The notes below the pieces were generated by a model. The model did no database searches and was not told the DNA's origin. It saw nothing but the letters and a program-made list of their open reading frames with translations. A stretch of DNA of 34,410 nt from Magnetococcales bacterium HCHbin5 (GTDB taxonomy: Bacteria; Pseudomonadota; Magnetococcia; Magnetococcales; Magnetaquicoccaceae): positions 1 through 34,410 of the forward strand of contig PEAG01000037.1 of assembly GCA_002753505.1 (NCBI GenBank), given 5' to 3'. Both the position numbers and the translations under genes were made by a program. Below are positions 1-7,419 of the stretch, piece after piece (positions within the stretch are counted from its first letter, which is position 1; each line of letters begins with the position of its first letter).

Positions 1-35
1 CCCTGGCCGATCCTGAGCCCGGCGCGAACCGGGAC

Positions 36-210
36 TGATTGTCGACCTGGGCAACCCCTCAGGCTGCCATGGGCAGAGAATGATTGTCGACCTGGGCCGG
101 TCCTCAGACACCCTGATTTGGGAATGATTGTCGACGGCAGGCCGGGCTCATTGTTCTCTCAGACTTTGTCGACCTATGGCCATCCAGCCACTTCGGGAAA
201 CTTTGTCGAC
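36..210. repeat. five spaced TTGTCGAC direct repeats
   Basis: The octamer TTGTCGAC occurs at 39, 84, 128, 166 and 203, always in the same orientation, with start spacings of 45, 44, 38 and 37 bp. The first two copies share the longer core TGATTGTCGACCTGGGC, the third shares TGATTGTCGAC, and the last two share CTTTGTCGAC. Regular direct repeats of this sort resemble transposase-binding arrays at the ends of IS21-, Mu- or Tn7-type elements. No transposase is visible, so the assignment is only an inference. No gene is seen in positions 1-254. Confidence 0.45.
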
Positions 211-254
211 GTGTGGCGATTCAGCCACCTCCTTGAAACCAGCTCAACTCATGC

Positions 255-635
255 TCAGTCATTGATGGCACGCACCAAGCACCGCTCAATCGTGCGCACT
301 TCCCCGATGGCATCATTGACCGCAGCAGCAGATTGCTCCGCTTCGCTCTTGATCGCCTGCAACCGTTTCTGTGCCTCGACCAGTCGGGCAATGAACACCC
401 CAACATCCGACCAGACGACCCAGGCCTCCACGTGTTTGACATCGGCCACGTTGTCACTGACGACCATCCTGCCATTGCCCGAAAGGATCGAAAGACGGTG
501 CCGACAGATGTGGCCAACACCCCCACGCGGGCAAGTGCAACGGGCGGTCAGGTTGTTTGTCTCCTTGGTGATAGTCACCCGACGCGGGGGCTCATCATTG
601 GATTCCTGGACCATGAACTGCAACTCTTTCATCAT
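255..635 (-). CDS. small SWIM-type zinc-finger protein
   Basis: This 126-residue protein has a CxC-x8-CxH pattern (CTC followed by CRH) near residue 30, which fits the SWIM zinc-finger signature seen in DNA- or protein-binding proteins. The C-terminal half is helical and rich in Ala, Glu and Arg. A GGAGGT sequence lies just before two consecutive ATG codons. I give the first, at 635; the second, at 632, has better spacing. A longer open frame reaches 719 but would overlap the neighbouring tail gene. It is the last gene of the left-hand unit and follows phage structural-type genes. Its role is not known; a phage regulatory or DNA-binding role is inferred only from the zinc finger. Confidence 0.6.
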   Translation of the reverse strand: MMKELQFMVQESNDEPPRRVTITKETNNLTARCTCPRGGVGHICRHRLSILSGNGRMVVSDNVADVKHVEAWVVWSDVGVFIARLVEAQKRLQAIKSEAEQSAAAVNDAIGEVRTIERCLVRAIND

Positions 636-678
636 CACCTCCAAGAGACTGTCCCGATGGTACGCCCCCGATACGTCA

Positions 679-1416
679 TCACCGGGTAGTGGCAACGACT
701 TTCTGCATTGCCCTCTCAAAATACCCCGGCAGTTCCCGTTCTATGACGCTCTGGGAGATCTCGAAAAAGGCCAGCCGCTTGCGGTATGAAACTTTCGGCA
801 GAAACGCCAGCACCTGACTGAGCGAGTTGTTCGGGCCCCGCAACCAAACGCCCGGTTTCAACTTGCTGTTCCGACCGGGTTGGATGACCACGTATTGCAG
901 GTTGTTCCTGGCCCGGCCCCCCATTCCCTTGTCGCGGCGGTTCATGTTGAACCCCACCTCGAATAAGGCCCGCATCGCCGACAAAATTTGAATGACCTGT
1001 CCGCGAGACATATTCCCATAGGCATCTTTTCGGGCGGCCGGTCCTGGAACGGCGAACCAGCCACGCGGCAGACTTCTGGAGACATGGACATTTTGGAGCA
1101 TTTGCTCAAATCGCTTGAATGGACGGCTGCCACCATAGACCTGCGGTGCGAGATAGTGCTCTTTGTCCCCTATGTTGGGCGGGTTCTTGAACCAGACCTT
1201 GGCCTGCAGGTTCTGCTCACTGGACAGGATGGTGCGCAGGCTGTCCATGACAAACGGCGTCGGGCGGTCGAAGATCGAATACATCGTCCGCTTCAACTCC
1301 TTCTCTACCACCCGGGCCGTGCTGTTGAGAGCCATGGAGGCGGCAGCAGGAATTTGCTGCGCCATGTCGCTGAAGGCCCGCTGGATGCCGGAACTGTCAA
1401 ACCGAACGCTGATCAT
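679..1416 (-). CDS. phage minor tail protein Z-like protein
   Basis: The 245-residue product starts with a segment reading IPAAASMALNSTAR and ends with a helix ending LPGYFERAMQKVV. Both resemble the N- and C-terminal parts of the lambda minor tail protein GpZ family, which acts at tail completion. The middle, rich in Arg, Gly and aromatic residues, is less recognisable. The ATG at 1416 overlaps the stop of the upstream gene (1413..1703) by four bases, so the two are probably translationally coupled. The next gene downstream is the SWIM protein. The family call rests on remembered similarity; another HK97 gp10-like or morphogenesis protein is possible. A phage structural or assembly role is likelier than the exact family. 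Confidence 0.5.
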   Translation of the reverse strand: MISVRFDSSGIQRAFSDMAQQIPAAASMALNSTARVVEKELKRTMYSIFDRPTPFVMDSLRTILSSEQNLQAKVWFKNPPNIGDKEHYLAPQVYGGSRPFKRFEQMLQNVHVSRSLPRGWFAVPGPAARKDAYGNMSRGQVIQILSAMRALFEVGFNMNRRDKGMGGRARNNLQYVVIQPGRNSKLKPGVWLRGPNNSLSQVLAFLPKVSYRKRLAFFEISQSVIERELPGYFERAMQKVVATTR

Positions 1417-1703
1417 TGCGGCTCCGGCCTGCGCACGCCGGAAATCCGCTCTCTCCCCATGGCCACGTCCTTGCCCAGTCTGGTCAACCGCAGCGACGTC
1501 ACGCCGTCGACCTGATCCAACTCAACCAGCCCGTGGTCTGTCAACCATCCCACGTCCTCCAGCAAAACGATCATCCCGACCAGCAGATAGTCACACAGCA
1601 CATCCAGGTCGGCGGTATACTCGGTGGCGTTGTGCAGGGTTTGCAGGATCCTCAACCGCCGCGCCTCCGTCGTGAGCTTGGAAATACTCTTGGTCATTTT
1701 CAT
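1413..1703 (-). CDS. VpaChn25_0724-like winged-helix phage protein
   Basis: This 96-residue protein carries the pattern EARRLRILQTLHNA near its N-terminus, a middle section reading WLTDHGLVELDQVDG, and the end LGKDVAMGRERISGVRRPEP. This matches the layout of a small winged-helix family found in the middle regions of Mu-like phages (VpaChn25_0724 family), whose closing V-x-G-V-R-R-P is characteristic. Function in that family is unproven; a DNA-binding role is inferred from the fold. Two starts are possible: ATG at 1703, or ATG at 1697, which is better spaced from AGGGA. It is coupled by ATGA overlap to the tail gene at 679..1416. Its presence suggests Mu-like ancestry for the structural part of this phage. 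Confidence 0.65.
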   Translation of the reverse strand: MKMTKSISKLTTEARRLRILQTLHNATEYTADLDVLCDYLLVGMIVLLEDVGWLTDHGLVELDQVDGVTSLRLTRLGKDVAMGRERISGVRRPEPQ

Positions 1704-1750
1704 TCCCTATCGATTCAGCAGTCACAGTGATGCGCCGTGTGCAGGCACGG

Positions 1751-2461
1751 TCACGACAACATCCGAAAAACATTGTCCCGATACCGGCCCATTGAATGTG
1801 CCCCAAACCGTAGGATGGACGATGGCAACTGGGTGCGGATCACCTCAATGGCGGCCATGACCCGATGGCGGAACGTCGGCGTGGCAACGTTTCCATGCTC
1901 GTCGAAGAAAACCTCGGTGCCAGCATGCCGAAACCGCATGAAGGTTGGTAAATGGGGTACGATGTCGCCAGCGTTGAACACCCGAACGTACCTCTGGCCC
2001 AACCGCTCATCCATCCAGTCAGCCCATGGCTTGTCACCGCAACGGGGCTGACCGAACGTCCAGAGATACACCCGGTCATCCAGTGATCCCAACAGACACC
2101 GGGACGCGGCAATGGCCGCCAAGGCACCACCCAACGAGTGCCCGACAAAGTGCAGACGCGCTATCCCCCGCAAATACACCTCAGCCAGAACAAAGCTCCA
2201 GACCCTGTCGAGGGCATCGCTAAAACCTTTATGCACGTATCCCTGCGCAGAGATGGTCTTTTCGGCGTCCAGGTTGTCGACCCAGTCTGCCAGTTCGTCG
2301 GTACCACGAAAGACGATCCACAAGTCGCTCGCATTTCTGGCCGCGAACCATTGGATGTTGCCATGGACATGCTGCGTGACATCAAAGTCTGGAAGCTGCG
2401 CGGTGGTGTCGTATGCCTGGGCGGCCATGTTGGCTGCGGTTGAAAGCGTGATACGGTTCAT
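1751..2461 (-). CDS. class 3 lipase / alpha-beta hydrolase
   Basis: The 236-residue protein has the nucleophile elbow GHSLGG with Ser109, a plausible catalytic Asp166 in NAGDIVPH and a plausible His222 in GAHSMGRY, the usual order for Lipase_3 (class 3, Rhizomucor-type) lipases. WIVFRGTDELADW near residues 48-60 fits the conserved FRGT segment before the oxyanion region. No signal peptide is apparent, so the enzyme is probably cytoplasmic until lysis. It lies between an M15 peptidase and phage structural genes, 43 bp after the peptidase stop in the direction of transcription. The natural substrate is unknown. Release of membrane lipids at lysis, virion association and altered host envelope are all possible. 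Confidence 0.8.
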   Translation of the reverse strand: MNRITLSTAANMAAQAYDTTAQLPDFDVTQHVHGNIQWFAARNASDLWIVFRGTDELADWVDNLDAEKTISAQGYVHKGFSDALDRVWSFVLAEVYLRGIARLHFVGHSLGGALAAIAASRCLLGSLDDRVYLWTFGQPRCGDKPWADWMDERLGQRYVRVFNAGDIVPHLPTFMRFRHAGTEVFFDEHGNVATPTFRHRVMAAIEVIRTQLPSSILRFGAHSMGRYRDNVFRMLS

Positions 2462-2504
2462 GGCTGTTTTCCCTTGCCGTCATGAATAATGGTGATTGAG
2501 CAGT

Positions 2505-2966
2505 TCAACCAATAATCCCACGTGTGTAGGATGCCCGGCCGCCAGAGAAAGAGGCCGTCAGAACATCACCACGGGAATCGATGTCTTGGGAAACGAAACC
2601 GATATGGCACCACGTCCCCTCATAAATGAGCTGGTCGAAACACAGCAGAGATGCATGCTTCTCAATTGCACGACAAATCGCTGCAGGTGATCCAAAACTG
2701 GGGCACTTGAAATCTGCGGCCAAGCCACGAAGGTGTGCGCTGGTCCGCGAACCACCGATCCGGGTATTGAGTTCCGGGCAACGGTATCCGCTGGAGATGA
2801 TCACCGCAGACTGGCCCAGGATGGTCCGTACCAGCTCCAGTTTTTGCGCCAACACTTTCAGGTTTGCCACAATGTCACTGGATGGCCGGTTGGCAATACC
2901 CTGCCGAACAGCCAGATCGCTGTGCGTCAGTTCCCCCAATGTGAAGTGTTCGGTCAGGTGATGCAT
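2505..2966 (-). CDS. M15-family peptidoglycan peptidase (candidate endolysin)
   Basis: Starting at the ATG at 2966, preceded by GGAGA, the protein has 153 residues. It contains SGYRCPELN, then SAHLRGLAADF with zinc ligands His78 and Asp85, and a later WCHIGF giving His121. This is the H-x6-D ... H arrangement of Peptidase_M15_3 and VanY-like DD-carboxypeptidases and endopeptidases that cut peptide crosslinks in peptidoglycan. An upstream extension to 3086 exists but lacks family similarity. No signal peptide is evident, as is usual for endolysins that need a holin; no clear holin gene is seen beside it. Position next to the lipase and tail genes suits a lysis role, although tail-associated hydrolases can look the same. 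Confidence 0.8.
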   Translation of the reverse strand: MHHLTEHFTLGELTHSDLAVRQGIANRPSSDIVANLKVLAQKLELVRTILGQSAVIISSGYRCPELNTRIGGSRTSAHLRGLAADFKCPSFGSPAAICRAIEKHASLLCFDQLIYEGTWCHIGFVSQDIDSRGDVLTASFSGGRASYTRGIIG

Positions 2967-3098
2967 GATTTTTCTCCGATGATTGCCAAGCGTGTCTGTT
3001 ATCCGGCATTGTCTGGTTGCTATATCAAGCGTGCCCCACGACACGATGCCAATTGGCGATATACTTTGCCATCGTGCCTCTTCCAAGTAATGAACCGC

Positions 3099-3653
3099 CT
3101 ATCGGGTTTCAATTCGCTTTGAGCTGATCCAACGTGCGATTTCTCGCCTCAATGGCACAAGACCGAGATGCTCCCAGACGTATTGCCAGTCATCTCGGTG
3201 CAAAATGTTGGCAGTCACACCGGTTGCCTCACCACTGATGATGTCAATTTCAACCATTTGCCAAGGCGGCAATTGACCACCGATCACGTAGAAAAATTTG
3301 GGGCTCTTGGACTGGCCAACCCCCAGCTTGCGACATATCCAGAGGTAGACGGCCGTCGAAAGCCGGTTTCTTTGCTCAAAAGCTGCTCTCCAGGAATTTT
3401 TCCTGTCAAACATGGCAACGAGTCCAAATTCGCGTACCACCTTGTCCCGATTGGCGTATTCGTCTGGAACATACTCGATGAAGAGTCTGTCGCTTGTGTT
3501 CTGGCCAAAGGCCACCGTCCCAAAGAACGCGTCCAGATCCGTCATATTGAACGACATACCCAATCCATGACGGTGTTCATTGGCCCAGGCGTCGCCATGA
3601 CCATCAACCCTGGCACGAGCACCGTTGTCCAAATATTCAGGCTGCATCACCAT
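3099..3653 (-). CDS. phage protein of unknown function
   Basis: I do not recognise this 184-residue protein with confidence. It has alternating hydrophobic and charged segments, including LFIEYVPDEYAN, FGLVAMFDRKNS and FFYVIGGQLPPWQMVEID. The succession of strands with Glu, Asp and Lys residues loosely recalls PD-(D/E)XK-like phage proteins, but no intact catalytic motif can be assigned. The frame overlaps the end of the ParB-methyltransferase gene by 17 bases. Starts at 3653 or 3647 both follow GGGAG; the second has better spacing. It sits between DNA-modification and lysis genes and is probably cotranscribed with them. No function is proposed beyond membership of the phage unit. Confidence 0.6.
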   Translation of the reverse strand: MVMQPEYLDNGARARVDGHGDAWANEHRHGLGMSFNMTDLDAFFGTVAFGQNTSDRLFIEYVPDEYANRDKVVREFGLVAMFDRKNSWRAAFEQRNRLSTAVYLWICRKLGVGQSKSPKFFYVIGGQLPPWQMVEIDIISGEATGVTANILHRDDWQYVWEHLGLVPLRREIARWISSKRIETR

Positions 3654-5001
3654 ACTCCCGCATGCGGTTCAATGCCGTGCCAACCGCTATCTGGTCCACG
3701 TCGTAGCCGATAAAGCGGCAGCCAAGACCGAGAGCTACCACACCGGTGGTACCACCACCCAGAAACGGATCCAACACTGTTTCGCCCGGCTTGACAAAAC
3801 GCCGCATCAGATCAGCCATACCGCTCTCCGACTGCCCCCAATGATGGTGGCCTTTATCATTGTCATTCACCTCACTGCGCACCACATCGCCGATCCATGG
3901 CCCAGCGTATTCGCCCTTCGTGAAACAAAGGACAGGCTTCCAGAACGTGTTGACCCGTCGCGGAAAGATCTGCGGCGATTGCCCCCCCGGTGTCAGATAG
4001 CTCAGCATCCAGTGGTAACAGAGGTTGGTCTCCAGCAACCGGATGACCTCCGGCAAATGAAACTGCCCATCCATGGAGAGCAATGCTCCACCCGGCTTAA
4101 GTACATGCGCAGCGATCCGGCCCAGGGTTTCAAACAACGGTAAGAACTCCTTGGGATACGGTGGATCGGTAAAGATCCAGTCAACCGATCCCGGTGCCAG
4201 ATTGAGAGCCTGTTCACAACTGCCGTGGATAATTCGAAAACGGTCTGATATTGGCGACAGAGATTGACTGGCCTGAACTGCTTCCGCTGCCCGCTCATCT
4301 TGCGCTGCCTTTTTCTGCTCCCGCCGGATCTGGTTGGCCTGGGAAACGACCGCTGCGTTTTTTGCCTCTCTGACCTGCCTGACCCGCTCCAGGGCTACAT
4401 CCTTGCCACCAGCAACAACTGCCTGCTGCTCTGCCGGTGGCAATTTGGCAAGGGTGGCCGCCGCTGAGATGGATACGTCACCACGATCCATCGCTTCGAC
4501 CAGTTCCTGGGTGCCATTGGCCGCTACGGCTTTGGCTTGCTGATAGGTTTTGGCGTTTCCGAACCCGGCTTTACAGGCAGCAACATCACGAGTCTGTTGT
4601 CCTGATTTCGATTCAGGAAAATTTTCCTGAATCGCTCCAGTTGGTCTTGGTCCACCATCAGCGTTGAACCGCCGCCTGTCTCCCAAAAACGCCTCAATCG
4701 CCCGACCTATCGCCACCCGCTCAGAAGGCGTGAAATCCTTCCGGACTTCGTTTTCGTCGTGTTCGGCCATAATGGCTGGCGCATCGATGATGCGAACCGG
4801 AATGCTCTCCCAACCCAACAACCGGCAGGCCTCCAGCCGTCGATGGCCAAAAACCAAGCTGTTGTCCGGACTCACGCCGATGGGTTGCAACAGGTCAAGA
4901 TCGCGAATGCTGTCGGCAAGGTGGGTGATATTTCCCAAATCCTGGCGATGCCGTTTGCCAACGGTGATGCTGCTGATGGGGATCAAGCTGGTTTCAGCCA
5001 T
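3637..5001 (-). CDS. ParB-like/DNA methyltransferase fusion
   Basis: The 454-residue protein begins at the ATG at 5001, preceded by GGAGGTATACC. Residues 1-100 form a ParB/Srx-like domain with ISSITVGKRHRQDLG and FGHRRLEA. A central Ala/Gln/Arg-rich linker follows. The C-terminal part is an amino-methyltransferase: the DPPY catalytic motif lies at residues 279-282 and the AdoMet-binding DPFLGGGTTG near 411-420. Motif IV before motif I is the beta-type order, which may give N6-adenine or N4-cytosine methylation. Such fusions are frequent in phages and may protect viral DNA from restriction. No cognate restriction enzyme is seen. It is the first gene after the 5.2-kb terminator and shares its N-terminal domain type with the ParB-like protein at 18,103..19,374. 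Confidence 0.9.
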   Translation of the reverse strand: MAETSLIPISSITVGKRHRQDLGNITHLADSIRDLDLLQPIGVSPDNSLVFGHRRLEACRLLGWESIPVRIIDAPAIMAEHDENEVRKDFTPSERVAIGRAIEAFLGDRRRFNADGGPRPTGAIQENFPESKSGQQTRDVAACKAGFGNAKTYQQAKAVAANGTQELVEAMDRGDVSISAAATLAKLPPAEQQAVVAGGKDVALERVRQVREAKNAAVVSQANQIRREQKKAAQDERAAEAVQASQSLSPISDRFRIIHGSCEQALNLAPGSVDWIFTDPPYPKEFLPLFETLGRIAAHVLKPGGALLSMDGQFHLPEVIRLLETNLCYHWMLSYLTPGGQSPQIFPRRVNTFWKPVLCFTKGEYAGPWIGDVVRSEVNDNDKGHHHWGQSESGMADLMRRFVKPGETVLDPFLGGGTTGVVALGLGCRFIGYDVDQIAVGTALNRMREYGDAA

Positions 5002-5178
5002 GGTATACCTCCGAGTGGTTCCCGGTGCTGGCACACCTGGGAGAACGCAGGGATCGCGGGAAGCGATCACCGGGAACCACCAGAAGGTCCGGCGAATCTC
5101 TCTCCCTCCGGCAACAACACCCCGTGCCATCGGGGCATAAAAAAGGCCGCTCATTGGCGGACTTGATTTGCGGGAATG

Positions 5179-5216
5179 AAAAAACCCGCTCCAGGTTACC
5201 CTGGGCGGGCTTTTGT
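5179..5216 (-). terminator. intrinsic terminator of the early operon
   Basis: A hairpin CCCGC-T-CCAGG / CCTGG-GCGGG with loop TTAC lies at 5,185-5,209, with one bulged T. On the minus strand it is followed by six T residues (the A-run 5,179-5,184), giving a classic rho-independent terminator after the DUF6362-like gene. A short T-run on the plus side means it could work both ways. It separates the early operon from the ParB-methyltransferase unit. Confidence 0.8.
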
Positions 5217-5307
5217 GAGTGAGGGGCGTTAGCGGGTTTGGTTGCCGTGCGCGTGCTTCCCCAATCATAGCGAACATCGTATCAGATTCTGTCAAACTTG
5301 TCCCAAG

Positions 5308-5342
5308 AATAGTTGTTGGGATAAGTCATCCCAACAACTATT
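5308..5342. promoter_or_regulatory. perfect 14-bp inverted repeat (operator or hairpin)
   Basis: AATAGTTGTTGGGA (5,308-5,321) and TCCCAACAACTATT (5,329-5,342) are exact reverse complements separated by TAAGTCA. No T-run follows on either strand, so a terminator is unlikely. It lies in the gap between two transcription units and could be an operator for a dimeric regulator or an RNA hairpin in the leader of one unit. I see no second copy in the window. Confidence 0.55.
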
Positions 5343-5419
5343 TCTGCAGGGACATTGAAATCAATCGGTTGGAAGTTTGCCGTCCGCTGTTCTGCGCCGG
5401 TTTCGCCGGTTGCTGCCAT

Positions 5420-6034
5420 CTACCTTGCGCCGGTTTCGCCGGTTGATACCGTTTTCGTGGGTGCCTTGCTGCCGGTCTGGTGTTTTTTCACCAACCGCCG
5501 TGATCTGTCGTGAATGATATCGTTCGACAAACCTTCGCACGGAAACACCATTCTGTACGCCGCACTCGCATTCCCCGTCCGGTGGTATTCCCGGTGAAAA
5601 AGCTCATCTTTATTCTTGTCCGACTGCATTGCCCTCCTGCTTACGTTGATGGTCGACGCAATGGTCATAAGCGAGGCCATCCAGACACGCCAAGCTGTCA
5701 TCCTGCTCATCCCCACCTTGGCGCAGATCGTCTTGCGCGGCACCCCCTCGGCATGCATCCACACCAGCCGCGCCTGGTCTGGTTCTAATTGGCACAGCCA
5801 TTGTAGTGCCTCATCCATCCGGGTGATGGCCTCCGGGGTTGGAGGGTCAAGCCGGAGTTTCACCTCATCCTGTCCCGATGCGTCGGCGAGGTCAATCACC
5901 ACATCCGGCCAACTGCTGACGTAGCCCCTGGGTTTCAACCCGCTGATACGCAACAACCGCAGGGTTCTGACTGCCTCTTCCATCTGGGCAGCCACCATTT
6001 TTGCGGTCCATTTGCCGTTACCGTTTTTGTCCAT
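5420..6034 (-). CDS. DUF6362-like phage HTH protein
   Basis: With the start at 6034 (AGGGGGAAG upstream) the product has 204 residues. It shows the pattern of a phage-associated family I know as DUF6362: WTAKMVAAQMEEAVRTLRLL, then GYVSSWPDVV, then PEAITRMDEALQWL, then a helix-turn-helix-like part reading VPRKTICAKVGMSRMTAWRVW. The HTH suggests DNA binding like that of sigma-factor or small-terminase domains, but no role is established. It is the last gene of the early operon, before the 5.2-kb terminator, and its start overlaps the end of the small upstream gene. The C-terminal 50 residues are basic and low in complexity, and the final codons include one copy of a 20-bp repeat. Confidence 0.75.
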   Translation of the reverse strand: MDKNGNGKWTAKMVAAQMEEAVRTLRLLRISGLKPRGYVSSWPDVVIDLADASGQDEVKLRLDPPTPEAITRMDEALQWLCQLEPDQARLVWMHAEGVPRKTICAKVGMSRMTAWRVWMASLMTIASTINVSRRAMQSDKNKDELFHREYHRTGNASAAYRMVFPCEGLSNDIIHDRSRRLVKKHQTGSKAPTKTVSTGETGAR

Positions 6035-6242
6035 GCTGCTTCCCCCTGTGTCCACGCCCATACAGTTTCTCCCCAAGCTGACGCACCAACTCCTGTTCCA
6101 CCCAGGTCAGGCGCGTGTCGTTCTCTGCCACGACGAGAATGCCATGGCTGTTCCAGCCGAAGACCTTGGTGGCCTCGGCATTGATGGTGAATCCCTGAAC
6201 CCGCCCCAGGGATGAACGGGGCTGCGCTGGCCCGCCGATCAT
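6018..6242 (-). CDS. small phage protein of unknown function
   Basis: This 74-residue frame starts with ATGA overlapping the stop of the RuvC-like gene and ends 17 bases inside the next gene. That tight packing supports it as a real coupled gene, although no RBS of its own stands out. The sequence includes FGWNSHGILVVAEND and LTWVEQELVRQLGEKLY, suggesting a short strand-rich part and one helix. I do not recognise a family. It could be a partner of the RuvC-like nuclease or of the DUF6362-like protein, purely from its position. Confidence 0.55.
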   Translation of the reverse strand: MIGGPAQPRSSLGRVQGFTINAEATKVFGWNSHGILVVAENDTRLTWVEQELVRQLGEKLYGRGHRGKQHGQKR

Positions 6243-6742
6243 GGTGCCACCTCTTCGTCGAGCACCCAGTGCAAAATGGCCAGCGCATCGGCGGCATTGT
6301 CGTCGGCAGGGTTGTGCCCCTTCCGCCGCATGGCTTCGATCACTTCCGCCTTGGAGGCGTTGCCTTTCCCCGTCGCGTGCCGTTTGATGGTACCGACCGG
6401 CACGCCCCGGTACGGGATCTCCTGCTGTTCGGCCCAGGCAGTCAGGTGCGCCAGGAACCCTCCGTAGACATGGGCGGCCGTCACACCCGCATGGGCGCGC
6501 ACTTCCTCAAACCAGATCGCCTGGATCGGACCGGCAAACCGGCACACCTCGTCCAGCCAGTGCTTGAACCGGACAAAAGCCATACCACCCCCTTCAAACC
6601 GGCCCGGTTTGAACTCCACCGTGCCACTGGTGATGGTACCGTCAGCCTGATGCAGTGCCCAGCCCATCTTGCTGCCCAAATCCAGGGTGAGGATTGCCCC
6701 TTCCCCTGGGGTGCCCTTGTGGGGCAAAGTTGCTACAGCCAT
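6239..6742 (-). CDS. RuvC-like Holliday-junction nuclease
   Basis: The 167-residue protein starts at 6742 after AGGAGGAAGAA. It carries the RNase H-fold acidic residues in RuvC order: Asp21 in LTLDLGSKMGW, Glu79 or Glu80 in AIWFEEVRAH, and a C-terminal cluster PADDNAADALAILHW with Asp147, Asp148 and Asp152. RuvC-family enzymes cut four-way DNA junctions, and phage versions resolve recombination or replication intermediates before packaging. It follows a small protein and the primase in the same operon, which fits replication and recombination. A longer frame to 7117 is judged non-coding because it is Cys- and Trp-rich and lacks family similarity. Confidence 0.85.
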   Translation of the reverse strand: MAVATLPHKGTPGEGAILTLDLGSKMGWALHQADGTITSGTVEFKPGRFEGGGMAFVRFKHWLDEVCRFAGPIQAIWFEEVRAHAGVTAAHVYGGFLAHLTAWAEQQEIPYRGVPVGTIKRHATGKGNASKAEVIEAMRRKGHNPADDNAADALAILHWVLDEEVAP

Positions 6743-6830
6743 TTCTTCCTCCTGTTGGTTGATTTGGTCAGGGTGGCGGCGAGTGCCTGGAAAGTAGACG
6801 CCGTCACCCGTTCCGTTGATTTGATATGCT

Positions 6831-7241
6831 TCACGTCTTTCCCCAACTGACAGGGGGCATATTCTGTCCGTATGGACAAAACGCTCCCTGCAGTGATCCG
6901 ATCCCTTTGGCGTCTGCCACTGCCTGCAGCAACACCAACATCTCCTGCACACCCATCCATGGTCTGCGTGCCATCTGGAGAACCCAATCCAGCAATTGAG
7001 CTGCTGTGGTTGCCTGTTCCAGATCCACTTCATAGTCCGTGCGCTGGTGACGTAGTACCAACGTATTTGGGTCATACACCCATGCCCCATGACGGATAGG
7101 ACGATGTCCATACCCAAGAGCCTCCTCCCATTGCCTGCCGTAGGTCTCCCAGTGACTGAGGTTCCATAATGGAAACCTGCCTCCTGGTAGACCTCTCTTG
7201 GCCATCTTCTTGGCCATGGTTAACTCGATTACCTCATCCAT
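6831..7241 (-). CDS. phage protein of unknown function
   Basis: I choose ATG 7241, preceded by AGGAG nine bases upstream, giving 136 residues. The N-terminus is basic (AKKMAKRGLPGG). The rest includes FPLWNLSHWETYGRQWEEALG and a helical part ATTAAQLLDWVLQMARRPW. I do not recognise a domain. It stands between the primase-helicase and the RuvC-like gene, with 88 bp to the latter, and reads the same way, so it is probably part of the early operon. The longer frame to 7346 would extend into the 9-bp repeat array and is unlikely to be translated. Confidence 0.6.
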   Translation of the reverse strand: MDEVIELTMAKKMAKRGLPGGRFPLWNLSHWETYGRQWEEALGYGHRPIRHGAWVYDPNTLVLRHQRTDYEVDLEQATTAAQLLDWVLQMARRPWMGVQEMLVLLQAVADAKGIGSLQGAFCPYGQNMPPVSWGKT

Positions 7242-7297
7242 TGGTACATACTCCTGGTGAACAGATGTTGACCCCCCAACAGGGGAGAATTTGGAAC

Positions 7298-7419
7298 TGC
7301 GCCAACTGCGCCAATGTGCGCCAGCTGCGCCAGTGCGCCACCCCATTTTGCCAAAAACCCATTTTTCAGATTCCAGCCTATACCCTGGCGCAGTTGGCGC
7401 AGTTGGCGCAGTTGGCGCA
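7298..7419. repeat. inverted 9-bp repeat arrays at the primase 3' end
   Basis: TGCGCCA occurs at 7298, 7307, 7317, 7326 and 7334. Its complement TGGCGCA occurs at 7386, 7395, 7404 and 7413 with an exact 9-bp period. The right array codes for the Cys-Ala-Asn repeats at the C-terminus of the primase protein; the left array lies just beyond its stop at 7378. The two arrays face each other across about 45 bp and could form a large hairpin in RNA or single-stranded DNA. Confidence 0.8.

Larger units (their letters stand above)
5002..5419. other. gene-free junction between early and later phage units
   Basis: No convincing gene lies here. Besides the terminator at 5,179-5,216 and the inverted repeat at 5,308-5,342, described separately, there are smaller hairpins. 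CCCCG-6-CGGGG lies at 5,120-5,135. CCGC...GCGG lies at 5,147-5,160 beside an A-run, which becomes a T-run on the minus strand. The 20-bp sequence TGCGCCGGTTTCGCCGGTTG occurs at 5,393 and again at 5,426, the second copy covering the end of the DUF6362-like gene; the 33-bp period suggests a recent tandem duplication. Confidence 0.6.

Noticed and set aside
2274-2281. Further TTGTCGAC copy inside the lipase gene
   Set aside because: It codes for conserved lipase residues and is not part of a spaced series, so it is taken as chance.
5002-5295. N-terminal extension of the ParB-methyltransferase
   Set aside because: GGAGGTATACC just before ATG 5001 and the start of the ParB domain there fix the start; the extension crosses the intrinsic terminator.
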